The notes under the pieces are model-generated. The model was not told where the DNA came from. It worked only from the letters and a program-made list of their open reading frames with translations, and ran no database searches. Both the position numbers and the translations under genes were made by a program. Positions 31,665 to 40,405 of a DNA stretch of 52,373 nucleotides are shown one piece after another. Where the stretch lies: contig JBCBGC010000048.1 of the NCBI GenBank assembly GCA_038527215.1, positions 1 to 52,373 on the forward strand, written 5' to 3'. How positions within the stretch are numbered: the first letter of the stretch is position 1; every line of letters starts with the position of its first letter. Source of the DNA: JAWPMV01 sp038527215 (lineage in GTDB: Bacteria > Bacteroidota > Bacteroidia > J057).

Positions 31665-32231
31665 ATGATGCGAACATTTTGGGTTTTGGGCTTATGTTTT
31701 GGTGTCTTTCTTTATGGTTGTAAAGAGGGAGCCCAAGAGACAGCTAATGTTTTAACTGTTAAGGAGTTTCTGGCTTTACAAGAGGGACCCTTTGATGGAT
31801 ATGTTATTTTCCCAAAAGCTACATATGATAGCCTATTTTCTAAGGCTAAGGAATACCCATTAGATAGTATTAAAGCTAAAACAAGTAAAATCCGATTTTT
31901 CGATTTATCAGTTTCAGAAATTCCGCGAAATGCAATAATTCCGAAAGGGCCTTCAATAAAAGATGTAATAATTGCTACGCTTAATTGCCCTAATGGGAAA
32001 GTTCCAACAAGGACGGGAGAATATCGCTGGGAATGCCTTGATCCTGAGGAACCTTATATTTTTCTGGAGGGCGAATGTACCTCCTTTTTGCGTATTGAAA
32101 GAACACTTGAAGGTCAATCATATGTCTTTGGTTGTTCTTCAATCAGTAACTGCCCATATTGTGGTTATTTTAAAGCGTGGATCAGTGGTGGAATTCATGA
32201 CATTTACTGTGGTTGTGATTGGAGGGATTAG
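31665..32231 (+). CDS. Cys-rich lipoprotein, unknown function
   Basis: The 188-residue product has a signal peptide and lipobox: RTFWVLGLCFGVFLYGCKE, with the lipidated Cys at about 19. The mature part is beta-rich and ends in a Cys cluster (CSSISNCPYCGYF, then YCGCDWRD), likely disulfide-bonded in the envelope. No family recognised. Positioned between the element and the CRISPR array. Confidence 0.75.
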   Translation: MMRTFWVLGLCFGVFLYGCKEGAQETANVLTVKEFLALQEGPFDGYVIFPKATYDSLFSKAKEYPLDSIKAKTSKIRFFDLSVSEIPRNAIIPKGPSIKDVIIATLNCPNGKVPTRTGEYRWECLDPEEPYIFLEGECTSFLRIERTLEGQSYVFGCSSISNCPYCGYFKAWISGGIHDIYCGCDWRD

Positions 32232-32645
32232 TGAGTAAATCAATCTCTCTTTCTATGTAAAACTAAACCGAAAGGCATGGGTAAATTACAGATTAACAGC
32301 ATTCTAGGTCAAATTCAAAAGAGAGGTGGTTAAATAGGTGATTCATCTTTACTAAAACCAAGCATCCTTTGAGCGTACTCTGTGCAGTGAAGCAAAGCAC
32401 GGATAGAAAAGGCAAGAGGTAAGTAGCTCATAGGATATGGATTTTCTTTTAGTATTTAGTATATTTCCTTAGAAGAAAGAAATGGCTCTTTGACATGCTA
32501 CCCGAATAATCCAGGGAAAATAGGCCAAAATCAAGCATTACGAAAAACTGAAGCAAAAAAGGTGCTTTGTATAATTTCCCGGAAGAAGTGGTGACGAAAT
32601 TTGGTCATAAGTTATTGATAGTCATGGATTTGTTCAGAAGTAAGG
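32232..32645 (+). promoter_or_regulatory. Intergenic region including the probable CRISPR leader
   Basis: 414 bp without a supported gene. The last 150 bp, AT-rich and directly before repeat 1, should be the leader, since repeats read plus-strand with the 5' handle ACTGCGAC at their 3' end. A GTATATTT promoter-like core lies at 32459-32466. Confidence 0.5.
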
Positions 32646-33724
32646 GTTGAAGTGCAGCCCATTTTTAGTGAGGACTGCGACGATCCTCTTTTAAGCCATC
32701 CATCTCTCTTGCAAAGGTTGAAGTGCAGTCCATTTTAGTGAGGACTGCGACTGTTTGCCATTTTAGCCGTGATCTCTTCCCCGGTGTTGAAGTGCAGTCC
32801 ATTATTAGTGAGGACTGCGACGTGTTAGCGAGTCTCACCTTCTTCCGACGGCTCTGGTTGAAGTGCAGTCCATTTTTAGTGAGGACTGCGACCCTTGTTT
32901 TGGCATAATGATTTGCTCAGAGCTGGTTGAAGTGCAGTCCATTTTTAGTGAGGACTGCGACGGGGTCTATTATCATACGGGATAGAATCCATAGTTGAAG
33001 AGCTATCCATTTTTAGTGAGGACTGCGACCCAAAGGAAAAGGGTTAGCTGCACCGTGTCGGAGTTGAAGAGCTATCCATTTTTAGTGAGGACTGCGACCT
33101 TTGGCTTCTCGCCAGTTTTCAATCTTCTGAGTTGAAGTGCAGTCCGTTTTTAGTGAGGACTGCGACCCTCTAAATATGTGCAAGATTCCAGTGGACTCAG
33201 AGTTGAAGAGCTATCCATTTTTAGTGAGGACTGCGACTCCGACGAAGCCGCCTTTTTATTTTGGCGGTTGGTTGAAGAGCTATCCATTTTTAGTGAGGAC
33301 TGCGACTCCAAAGGGCGTAGCGTAATTCTCTGATTTTTCGTTGAAGTGCAGTCCATTTTTAGTGAGGACTGCGACGTTTGCCCAGCGGCAGACAGAATGA
33401 AGACAACCAGGTTGAAGAGCAATCCATTTTTAGTGAGGACTGCGACAATAGAACGGTTACAAGGGTAATTTCCCCTACGGTTGAAGAGCAATCCATTTTT
33501 AGTGAGGACTGCGACAAAAATACTCCTGTTCCCAGAGCTGGCTTTTGTTGAAGAGCTATCCATTTTTAGTGAGGACTGCGACTCGAAGTTCACTTTCCAA
33601 AGTTCGTACATTTCATAGTTGAAGAGCTATCCATTTTTAGTGAGGACTGCGACCCTTGGTCTTTCTCTCGGATTCTTGGGTATATCTTGTTGAAGAGCTA
33701 TCCGTTTTTAGTGAGGACTGCGGT
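32646..33724 (+). CRISPR. CRISPR array, 16 repeats of 36 bp, 15 spacers of 31-35 bp
   Basis: Repeats start GTTGAAG and end GAGGACTGCGAC. Starts are 32646, 32717 (35 bp), 32786, 32857, 32926, 32994, 33063, 33131, 33202, 33271, 33340, 33411, 33480, 33547, 33618 and 33689. Variant A (GTGCAGTCC, palindromic with GGACTGC) is repeats 1-5, 8 and 11. Variant B (GAGCTATCC or GAGCAATCC) is 6, 7, 9, 10 and 12-16 and has lost that stem. The last repeat has CGGT in place of CGAC, marking the trailer end. The ACTGCGAC tag resembles type III handles such as ATTGCGAC of Thermus, consistent with the csm operon at 47-52 kb. No cas1, cas2 or cas6 is in the window. Confidence 0.97.
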
Positions 33725-33731
33725 AAAAGAG

Positions 33732-33764
33732 AAAAGCCAGGTGCATATGCACCTGGCTTTTTTT
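33732..33764. terminator. Bidirectional terminator after the CRISPR array
   Basis: AAAGCCAGGTGCATATGCACCTGGCTTT is a perfect palindrome flanked by A and T runs. It would end both the pre-crRNA and the convergent minus-strand operon. A near-copy is at 40449-40476. Confidence 0.8.
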
Positions 33765-33811
33765 ATGGAAAGAGCCTATCCAAAAAGGAGCAGGCCCAAC
33801 CAAAGAATACA

Positions 33812-34294
33812 TTAAATCGTTAACCCTAACAAGATAATGAAGAGCCCCCAAAACACAGCCAGGAAAACTCTGTAGATCCCAAACCAGGGACGGGGCCACC
33901 AAAAGGAAATAGGCCCCCAGGCGAATTCAGATTCTCTCTTCTCTGCATCGTCTACAAAATCTTTACTGTCTGCCAGGTTGATAAAGCCTTGATAGATGGG
34001 GCCTGCTATGCCGGATCCTGAAAGGGTGATCATGGTGGCAAGTAAAAGACTGGTAAATAGCTCCTCATGGATCACCCTAAAAACTGCGAGGATACAAAAG
34101 AACATCTGTCCGGCCTGGGTATACCAGGCGGGGGTTTCTAGGAAATGGAGGTTTTTGATAAACTTGATCAATCGGGGGTGCGGGTTCTGCTGGCCTTTGC
34201 CGTAGAATGCCGCGTTTTTCATCCCGGAAATAGCTCTCCGCCAGGCGTAACAAATAACAGCCAGGAGGAGGTAGATTTTAATTTCCAGCTCCAT
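33812..34294 (-). CDS. Multi-helix membrane protein
   Basis: The 160-residue product has helices near the N-terminus (IYLLLAVICYAWR), in the middle (MFFCILAVFRVIHEELFTSLLLATMITLSG) and at the end (VFLAVFWGLFIILLGLTI). It is part of a three-gene minus-strand operon and overlaps its upstream neighbour by 17 nt. A broken copy of its 3' end is at 40540-40610. Unknown family. Confidence 0.65.
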   Translation of the reverse strand: MELEIKIYLLLAVICYAWRRAISGMKNAAFYGKGQQNPHPRLIKFIKNLHFLETPAWYTQAGQMFFCILAVFRVIHEELFTSLLLATMITLSGSGIAGPIYQGFINLADSKDFVDDAEKRESEFAWGPISFWWPRPWFGIYRVFLAVFWGLFIILLGLTI

Positions 34295-34712
34295 CCCTTA
34301 GAAAAAAGATTCTCCACATAAAAAGACCGCTGGTGAGGACCAGGCTAACTCCTCCTAAAGCTTCGATGGGAGCAGCCCAGGCAGGGAGCCAGGTAGGCCC
34401 TACAAAAAGAATGATGGCCACCGCCAGCACTACCCACAAATTAGGCCAGGCAGCCAGGCGGGAAATAATGGGAATAACTTCCTTTTGGGAATTGCTCCTA
34501 GTATAGGAAGATTGCTGGGCTTTCTGTTTCCTGAGGGCATTGAGCGGTAGCGCAAAGATGGCAAAGGCTGTGCCTGCGAAAATGAACCAGTTACCTGGGG
34601 TCATCGTTTCCAATGGATGGAGCAAGGAAAAGTCTGGGTGAAAAGAATTGATGAAGGTACCCAGGGCGATGATTAGGAAAGCAAGGCCCCATACCTGCGC
34701 AATGATCTTCAT
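34278..34712 (-). CDS. Four-helix membrane protein
   Basis: The 144-residue product has helices at about 6-22, 43-58, 93-110 and 115-135 with a short polar loop (RKQKAQQSSYTRSNSQKEV). Its gene lies between the DNA-binding protein and the 160-residue membrane protein, with overlaps suggesting one transcript. Function unknown. Confidence 0.65.
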   Translation of the reverse strand: MKIIAQVWGLAFLIIALGTFINSFHPDFSLLHPLETMTPGNWFIFAGTAFAIFALPLNALRKQKAQQSSYTRSNSQKEVIPIISRLAAWPNLWVVLAVAIILFVGPTWLPAWAAPIEALGGVSLVLTSGLFMWRIFFLRDGAGN

Positions 34713-34739
34713 GCGCGGAATATAGATTCCGCTCCATCC

Positions 34740-35003
34740 TCATTTGGCCACATGTGGCCGAAGCTGGCCAGATCTGTCCTTTTTTTGTTCTTTCTGAGGA
34801 AAAAAAATGGGGAAAGCCTCTTCCGGGCTACACCCAAAGAACCGGGCCACATCAGCCAGGGTGACCGGCTGGCATTTGTCTTTCCCTGCAAAATCCCTGA
34901 TTTGAGCCAGGCGGCGTCTGAGGGTTCGGGGGCTGCTGGTTTGGTAGTCTGGATGGTATGACAAAAGCTTGTAGGATACCTCTTTGAGCGCAATTCCTTT
35001 CAT
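34740..35003 (-). CDS. Small HTH protein
   Basis: Taken from ATG 35003 (MKGIALKEVSYKLLSYHPDY), 87 residues. SPRTLRRRLAQIRDFAGK and TLADVARFFGCSPEEAFPIF look like two recognition-type helices. The upstream leader holds tandem GCTATTTGnAG units (35006-35055), as in the integrated element. In gene order it parallels the HTH gene at 16385-16642, so it may come from a related element. Confidence 0.6.
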   Translation of the reverse strand: MKGIALKEVSYKLLSYHPDYQTSSPRTLRRRLAQIRDFAGKDKCQPVTLADVARFFGCSPEEAFPIFFPQKEQKKDRSGQLRPHVAK

Positions 35004-35005
35004 CT

Positions 35006-35155
35006 TCCTTAGCTTAAATGTAGCTTCCAAATAGCTTAAATCTAGCCTGCAAATAGCCTCCAAATAGCCCTATAAGGGAAAAGGAGTTTTGGGACATAGA
35101 TAAACCAGGCTTTCTCCCTGGTGGGAATGGCTTCCCTGGCGGGAATGGTTTCAGG
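35006..35155. repeat. Two sets of short tandem repeats in the leader of the HTH gene
   Basis: Set 1 is units of GCTATTTGnAG and GCTAnATTTAA (35006-35055). Set 2 is an 18-bp duplication, CCATTCCCGCCAGGGAAG and CCATTCCCACCAGGGAGA in the mRNA sense (about 35115-35155). Confidence 0.65.
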
Positions 35156-35285
35156 ATGGTAGGAAGAACAAAGCAAGGGTGATCAAGGCTATGAGATAGT
35201 TTTATGCTCACTCGTTTTATCTCTGATCGGCAGGCGGCAGAGGGATCTATCCTTTTCTCTCCATCAACAATTTACGTAAAAAGGC

Positions 35286-35371
35286 GTATATTCAGACACG
35301 ATAATGTGGTGTTATCGCGTCTTTTCCCTTCCGAAGAGACAGAAGGGCAGACTAAACAGTCTGCTTTTTTT
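35286..35371 (+). ncRNA. Three-hairpin leader RNA with terminator, copy B
   Basis: GTATATT at 35286-35292. Hairpin 1 is CGATAA-TGTGGTG-TTATCG (35299-35317), hairpin 2 GTCTTTTC/GAAGAGAC (35319-35340), hairpin 3 GCAGACT-AAAC-AGTCTGC with a T run (35347-35371). Compared with copies A and C, stem 1 and stem 3 differ by paired changes while loops stay constant. It ends 35 nt before the first SUMF1-like gene. Confidence 0.7.
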
Positions 35372-35405
35372 GTCGGGCAATTCATATCCTTTACGATTTA
35401 ATCCT

Positions 35406-36158
35406 ATGCTCCGACTCCATGAAACCTTATGTCTTGCTAACCTCGAAGAGAATATGATTCATATTCCAGGTGGGACATTTATGATACCGGAGGGACCTTA
35501 TACGGGTACTTCTAAATCTATGAAACAGATTTTTTTGGATGGATTCCATCTTTGTAGGTTTCTCGTAAATCAAAAATTATGGGAGGATGTAATGGGAGAA
35601 AAGCCATCTTATTTTCAAAATCCCAATAGACCTGTAGAAGGGATTTCCTGGAACGAGATTACAAAAAAGTTTTTACCAGCCCTAAACGACAAACCCGGAT
35701 ATGAGAATTATTGCCTTCCTACCTGTGCTCAATGGGAGTATGCTGCAACAGGTGGGCGAAAAGAGTCTTTGTTGAGCTTAAGAGAAAGAAGGCATGATTT
35801 TCATAATGGAGGCGTGCCAAAAGAGCTAGGCTGGTATGGAGAAAATAGGTTCGGAGAAACTCAAGTTATTGCCCATAAACGCCCCAATACTTTGGGCTTA
35901 TATGATATGATAGGTGGAGTTCGAGAATGGTGTCAAGATAAGTATGGAATGAACTTTTATGAGGCCTTAAAGGACCAGAAGGGAGAAGAGTTCGCTTTGG
36001 ATCCTAAAAGAGTCAATGAGAAGAAATCTCGAGCGGCTCCTTCTAATAGGCTCCAATTTATACGGCAAATTTACGTAGCGGCTGCCCCCCAGTACCTCCC
36101 TCCAGATTTTGAGAGAAATGATCTGGGTTTTCGCCTTTCCAAATACTCGCCCACGTAA
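35406..36158 (+). CDS. SUMF1/FGE-type (C-type lectin fold) protein 1, divergent
   Basis: 250 residues from ATG 35406 (MLRLHETLCLANLEENMIHI). Family landmarks: IHIPGGTFM at about 19-27, PVEGISWNEI, YCLPTCAQWEYAATGG and GLYDMIGGVREWCQDK. The usual C-terminal VRGGAW is replaced by KKSRAAPSNRLQFIRQIYVA, so it has drifted, but the LGFRLSKYSPT end is kept. No signal peptide. It is the first of three tandem paralogues behind leader RNA B. A ligand-binding (non-enzymatic) role is more likely than formylglycine generation. Confidence 0.8.
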   Translation: MLRLHETLCLANLEENMIHIPGGTFMIPEGPYTGTSKSMKQIFLDGFHLCRFLVNQKLWEDVMGEKPSYFQNPNRPVEGISWNEITKKFLPALNDKPGYENYCLPTCAQWEYAATGGRKESLLSLRERRHDFHNGGVPKELGWYGENRFGETQVIAHKRPNTLGLYDMIGGVREWCQDKYGMNFYEALKDQKGEEFALDPKRVNEKKSRAAPSNRLQFIRQIYVAAAPQYLPPDFERNDLGFRLSKYSPT

Positions 36159-36203
36159 TTACCCAACCTTAAATGCGCAGCCTCGCCAAAACTCAGAACC
36201 ACC

Positions 36204-36953
36204 ATGCTTCACTTACCTGAAACCTTATGCCTTGCCAACCTCGAAGAGAATATGATCCATATTCCGGGTGGGACGTTTATGATGGGAGGGGAAAACGTTC
36301 CGGACAACGCTAAACCCGAGCATTTGGTATCCCTTGATGAATTCTCCCTTTGCCGGTTCCCAGTTAGTCAACGGTTATGGGAGGAGGTAATAGGTAGAGA
36401 GCCATCCAGTTTTCAAAATCCCAGCAGGCCTGTAGAAGGGATTTCCTGGAACGAGATTACAAAAGAGTTTTTACCAGCCCTACACAAAAAAACCGGATAT
36501 GAGAATTATTGCTTGCCCACACAGGCTCATTGGGAATATGCTGCTGGGGAGGGCGAAAAGGGAGCCTTACTGAGCCGTAGAAGGTTTGAATTTTCTGGCT
36601 CCGATGACCTAAAAGAGGTAGGCTGGTTTAGAAATAATAGTCTTAGGGAAACTCAACCCATGGGTTTAAAACGCCCCAATGCTTTGGGTTTATTTGGTAT
36701 GTCGTGTAACGTTTGGGAGTGGTGTCAGGATTGGTATAATGAAAACTATTATCAGACCTTAAAGGACCAGCATAGAGAAAAGCCCGCTCGGAATCCTGAA
36801 GGACCAAAAAAGGGTGATTTGAAAGTGATTCGTGGGGGTGCGTGGGACATTATCCATGCGCATTACTTCCGCCCGTCTAGTCGCTATTACCGTCCTCCAT
36901 CATCCTGGGACTACGCTCTCGGTTTTCGTCTTGCCCGGTACTCGCCCATTTAG
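36204..36953 (+). CDS. SUMF1/FGE-type (C-type lectin fold) protein 2
   Basis: 249 residues. It starts MLHLPETLCLANLEENMIHI and keeps IHIPGGTFMMGGE, YCLPTQAHWEYAAG, GLFGMSCNVWEWCQDWY and VIRGGAW. The segment after RGGAW (codons for DIIHAHYFRPSSRYYRPPSS) is where it differs from paralogue 3. Nearly all differing codons end in C or T, while flanks are almost identical in DNA. That is the look of a diversity-generating retroelement target. The first 30 residues are nearly the same in all three paralogues. Confidence 0.85.
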   Translation: MLHLPETLCLANLEENMIHIPGGTFMMGGENVPDNAKPEHLVSLDEFSLCRFPVSQRLWEEVIGREPSSFQNPSRPVEGISWNEITKEFLPALHKKTGYENYCLPTQAHWEYAAGEGEKGALLSRRRFEFSGSDDLKEVGWFRNNSLRETQPMGLKRPNALGLFGMSCNVWEWCQDWYNENYYQTLKDQHREKPARNPEGPKKGDLKVIRGGAWDIIHAHYFRPSSRYYRPPSSWDYALGFRLARYSPI

Positions 36954-36987
36954 TTACCCTTTTCCCCGCGCCAAAATCAGAATTCAC

Positions 36988-37737
36988 ATGCTCCACTTAC
37001 CTGAAACCTTATGTCTTGCCAACCTGGAAGAGAATATGATTCATATTCCAGGCGGGACATTTATGATGGGAGGAGAAAGTTTTAAGAACGACGCCTTACC
37101 CGAGCATCTGGTTTCCCTAGATGATTTCTATCTTTGCCGGTTTCCGGTTAGCCAAAAATTATGGGAAGAGGTAATGGGAGAAAAACCATCCTGGTATCAA
37201 AATCCCCGCAGGCCTGTAGAGCAAATATCCTGGAATTGGATCACAAACAAGTTTTTACCAGCCCTGCGCAATAAAACCGGGATAGAGGATTATCGCCTGC
37301 CCACTGAGGCTCAATGGGAGTATGCTGCCAGGGGAGGCGAAAAAGGAGTTTGGATAAACCGTGACAGCTTTGAATTTTCCGGCTCCAATGATCTAAAAGA
37401 AGTGGCCTGGTATAAAAAAAATAGCCTTCAAGAAACCCAATCCATGGGCTTAAAACGCCCTAACGTTTTGGGATTATATGGGATGTCAGGCAATGTTTGG
37501 GAGAGGTGCCAGGATTGGCATGATCCTAACTATTACCGGACCTTAAAGGACCAGCATGGAGAAAATCCCGCCCGGAATCCTGCGGGACCAAAAGATGGTT
37601 GGGATAAAGTGGTTCGTGGGGGCGCGTGGCTCAGCGATAATCTAGGCTACTTCCGCCCGTCGAATCACCTCCTCAGCCATCCAGCTGACCGCTACGACTC
37701 TCTCGGTTTTCGTCTTTCCCGGTACTCGCCCACTTAG
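36988..37737 (+). CDS. SUMF1/FGE-type (C-type lectin fold) protein 3
   Basis: 249 residues from ATG 36988 (the longer frame from 36832 would overlap gene 2). Landmarks: IHIPGGTFMMGGE, YRLPTEAQWEYAARGGE, GLYGMSGNVWERCQDWH, VVRGGAW and the end LGFRLSRYSPT. Between RGGAW and LGFRL its variable codons (LSDNLGYFRPSNHLLSHPAD) are again mostly NNC/NNT. No reverse transcriptase or template repeat is seen in the window. Confidence 0.87.
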   Translation: MLHLPETLCLANLEENMIHIPGGTFMMGGESFKNDALPEHLVSLDDFYLCRFPVSQKLWEEVMGEKPSWYQNPRRPVEQISWNWITNKFLPALRNKTGIEDYRLPTEAQWEYAARGGEKGVWINRDSFEFSGSNDLKEVAWYKKNSLQETQSMGLKRPNVLGLYGMSGNVWERCQDWHDPNYYRTLKDQHGENPARNPAGPKDGWDKVVRGGAWLSDNLGYFRPSNHLLSHPADRYDSLGFRLSRYSPT

Positions 37738-37811
37738 TTACCTAACATTAATGCGCAGCGTAGCCGCGCCGAATTTTGAAGGAGGATTAGGATATAGCTT
37801 TATTCCAATCT

Positions 37812-38267
37812 TTATTTCTTCCATAGTTGCACAGATAAAAAGTTGTTCCCTACCCTTTGGAAGGGGGTTTGGATATAGACCTCCCCTTGAAAAAGGGGAA
37901 CCTTTTGGAAGCCTATTTCCAACAAGCCGGCCTGCACTTCCCAGGAATGAGAAACGCTTACAGAATCTATCTGAAGTCTCCCCCAATCGGGTAGCGCGAA
38001 TCCGTTATAGGTAAGTTGAAAACTATCACCATTCCAGTGAACACCTTGTTTTAATCTCCCATCTGTAAGGCCAGGGAAAAGAGGATCCCCGGAGGAAGTG
38101 AAGCCTACCAGGGCCAGAGAGTCAGCCCCCCTCACTTCTTCAATGAGAGCGGGGCTGATAGTGTCAATTTCCGGGGGTTCAAAATTTAGGACTAAGGGAG
38201 TGCAAGCAGGGATCAGGAGCAAGGTGGAAAGGAGGATAAACCTCCATTCAAAAAGGTTCAATTTCAT
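37812..38267 (-). CDS. Lipoprotein, unknown function
   Basis: The 151-residue product has signal sequence WRFILLSTLLLIPACTP, with lipobox Cys at about 22, and a beta-rich mature domain ending VGNNFLSVQLWKK. It is coupled (ATGA overlap) to the upstream paralogue of an element gene, so it probably belongs to a related element. A decayed second copy is at 43545-43840. Confidence 0.75.
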   Translation of the reverse strand: MKLNLFEWRFILLSTLLLIPACTPLVLNFEPPEIDTISPALIEEVRGADSLALVGFTSSGDPLFPGLTDGRLKQGVHWNGDSFQLTYNGFALPDWGRLQIDSVSVSHSWEVQAGLLEIGFQKVPLFQGEVYIQTPFQRVGNNFLSVQLWKK

Positions 38268-38488
38268 AAACGATTGGTGTAAAAGGTTACTAGATTTTGT
38301 TGGATGTCTTTTTCTGGTTTTTTATCGAGGGCATGAATTATGCCCATTAGCTCAGCCCTCACTAAGGATTCAACATGGGTAGCTTTCCCTACATCCTGGT
38401 AAAGCAATGCCGGGTTATGGGGTATATTTGAAGTGATCTTCAATTCCTCAAAAATCACTTCAAACAATTCCCGGGTTTTGGCTTTCAT
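38264..38488 (-). CDS. Small helical protein, paralogue of 21958-22182
   Basis: The 74-residue product (TRELFEVIFEELKITSNIPH ... ELMGIIHALDKKPEKDIQQN) aligns end to end, without gaps, with the element protein at 21958-22182. It overlaps both neighbours (ATGA), so the operon order membrane/HTH - 74 aa - lipoprotein is preserved even though the first gene is broken. Confidence 0.75.
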   Translation of the reverse strand: MKAKTRELFEVIFEELKITSNIPHNPALLYQDVGKATHVESLVRAELMGIIHALDKKPEKDIQQNLVTFYTNRL

Positions 38489-39142
38489 CGTTGGCCTTTG
38501 GTTTTCAAGTCCAACATTTTTAGGTACTTCCTGGCCGTGTTTTTAGAGATCTTGTTTACCTGGGCCACCTGGTCGAGCGTGGGGGCTTCTCCTGTTTTTT
38601 CTACATGCCGGTAATAGGTGCCATGTAGCTTTTCCAGCTTCTTCAGAGTCGCCGGTGTGGTGTTGTAAATCTTGCCTTTATTCTCGGGGGGCTTGGATGC
38701 AAAAAAGGTATTATTTGCACCCTCCATGATGGGTTCAAAATTTGGGGAATTTTTGGACCTTTTGAAGGGTTCAGATTGAGGGTTCAAACTAGGGTCCAAG
38801 TTTTTGTTTTCTGTACCCTTTCCGGCCTGGGTTCTGAACCCTATTGGCTCCTCCTCGGATTGCTCCTCATGTTGGGCGGTCACCGGCTGGGGTTTGGATC
38901 CTTTTCCGCCAAATAAATTCCCCAGGAATCCAAAAGGATTTTTGCTGGGTTGTCTGGTCTTCTTGGGCCTTCAATTCCTTATATCGTTCGAGCCGGGCTT
39001 TCACCTGCTGATCTGCTTGGTATTGGGCCTTGCTGTTGCTAGTATTAGGGTAGGGCTTAAAGACAAAATTTCCTTTCCAGGTGTAGCGTTTCCTTTTTTC
39101 GAAAATCAAATATTCCGATTTCCCATTTTTATGAAGGATCAC
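38485..39142 (-). pseudogene. Broken paralogue of the membrane/HTH protein at 22227-23681
   Basis: The right part (39142-38867) encodes KRYTWKGNFVFKPYPNTSNS and KARLERYKELKAQEDQ. The left part (38883-38485) encodes the tail, with FASKPPENKGKIYNTTPATL and the HTH TLDQVAQVNKISKNTARKYL. The membrane helices before and between these parts are deleted, and the two pieces lie in different frames. It is direct evidence for a second, degraded copy of the element. Confidence 0.8.
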
Positions 39143-39409
39143 TTAGGCAAAAGGGCCAAGAAAAAATCACCTTTCGGAAGACCCTGATTTACCCTAAATT
39201 AGGTACCTAAATTCAATTGGCTATATAAAAGAGGCATTACCGTTTGGCTTTTGGTCCATTAAGCTCATGATATGTAGGGCAATTATTAAATCCTCAACAT
39301 GGAAGTATCCTCTTCCTTGAGAAATGCCTTTTTGCTTGAGCCTTGTGGCTTTGGGCGCACCATCGTTTTTATCTATAAGAAAATATATAACCCAAATAAT
39401 GAAACAACT

Positions 39410-40207
39410 ATGAAAAACCACCATGCGCTATTTTTTGCGGTAGCATTTTCCTTTTTTGTAGCTAGCCCATTTGAGGCTTTGGCTAGTAAGGGTGCGGGGA
39501 AGGCTATTCCATATTTGGAAGGAGATACGGCTCGTTCCCAAGTCCGGATCATGCTTCCTTATCCGGAGGGGCTCCTGGCAACAGAGGCACCTACCGATGA
39601 GGGAGAACATAAGTTTGGAGTATGTGTGGGAGGGGCTTTGACCTCCTTAAAACTCATCAGTTCTTCTTCGCTGGATTATGAAATTACGGGGGTGACCTTT
39701 TCGCCCTCCTTATCGCCCGTGGGAGGCCTGTTTTATCAGTATGTAGTACCCAAAAATAAAGGGAGCTGGGCTTTTTACAACGAAGTGGGATATTATGGGA
39801 TCCAGGCGAAGGGACAACTTGACACTGTTTTTAGCGCTTCTTTACAAAGGACCTATGATGTGGAAGTAAATTACCGATACCTTAAAATCAATAATGCGGC
39901 ACGCTATGCCTATCCGGTTGGGGGGCTGCACATCTTTGGTCAATTTGGTATATGTACCGGTCTGGCCCTGACGACAGAATATATCAATAATGTAACCATC
40001 AATTTTTTGGGAAATGTTCGGACTGAGGATGCCAATTTTACGGTGCGGGAAGCCAAGGTAGACTATGGGCTGTTTTCCGGCGCCGGCATCCAAAAGGATA
40101 AATTATTTTTGGAATTAAGGTATGAAAGAGGGACGGGGCCTACTTACCGAGAAGATTTTGGTTCCATTTCCTCCCGCTTTCTTTTATTGCTCGGTTTCCA
40201 GCTTTAA
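39410..40207 (+). CDS. Outer-membrane beta-barrel protein
   Basis: From ATG 39410, 265 residues with signal peptide ALFFAVAFSFFVASPFEALA. The mature part has alternating amphipathic strands of a small barrel: FGVCVGGALTSLKLI, VGGLFYQYVVP, WAFYNEVGYYGI, YAYPVGGLHIFGQFGI, DYGLFSGAGIQ, and the end FLLLLGFQL with a terminal hydrophobic residue for BamA. It resembles the porin-family barrels (OMP_b-brl_2) of Bacteroidota. Monocistronic. The upstream in-frame extension to 39299 is unlikely to be translated. Confidence 0.8.
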   Translation: MKNHHALFFAVAFSFFVASPFEALASKGAGKAIPYLEGDTARSQVRIMLPYPEGLLATEAPTDEGEHKFGVCVGGALTSLKLISSSSLDYEITGVTFSPSLSPVGGLFYQYVVPKNKGSWAFYNEVGYYGIQAKGQLDTVFSASLQRTYDVEVNYRYLKINNAARYAYPVGGLHIFGQFGICTGLALTTEYINNVTINFLGNVRTEDANFTVREAKVDYGLFSGAGIQKDKLFLELRYERGTGPTYREDFGSISSRFLLLLGFQL

Positions 40208-40405
40208 GCGTTAATTATATCCCTGTGAACATGCGTCATCTCGAATGTTGCATTAGCTAAGATTTCTCCTAAACGCTTCTTGAAACCTTACCTACCCATA
40301 AATATGTCACCCCGGAAAGGCATTTGACCACCAGGGAAAATGACTTATCCGGGTCATGGATCCCGCACGTATGTCGTCGGGGATCTCTCGCCGAGCCCAT
40401 TAACG
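40208..40405. other. Intergenic segment left of the solo CRISPR repeat
   Basis: No gene. If the solo repeat is the end of a lost array, the 33-36 bp before it (about 40370-40405) would be its last spacer. No second repeat is visible. Confidence 0.4.

Noticed and set aside
33150..33611. 153-codon minus-strand ORF with repeated SSLKMDSSST peptides
   Set aside because: It is only the translation of CRISPR repeats and spacers; the peptide repeat mirrors the 36-bp DNA repeat.
32646..33724. Self-targeting spacers against the integrated element
   Set aside because: Reading spacers against the window by eye gave no convincing match; a proper search is needed before claiming or excluding it.
35406..37737. 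True formylglycine-generating enzymes (sulfatase activation)
   Set aside because: No sulfatase is nearby, three tandem paralogues have hypervariable ends, and the first lacks conserved core residues; a binding role fits better.
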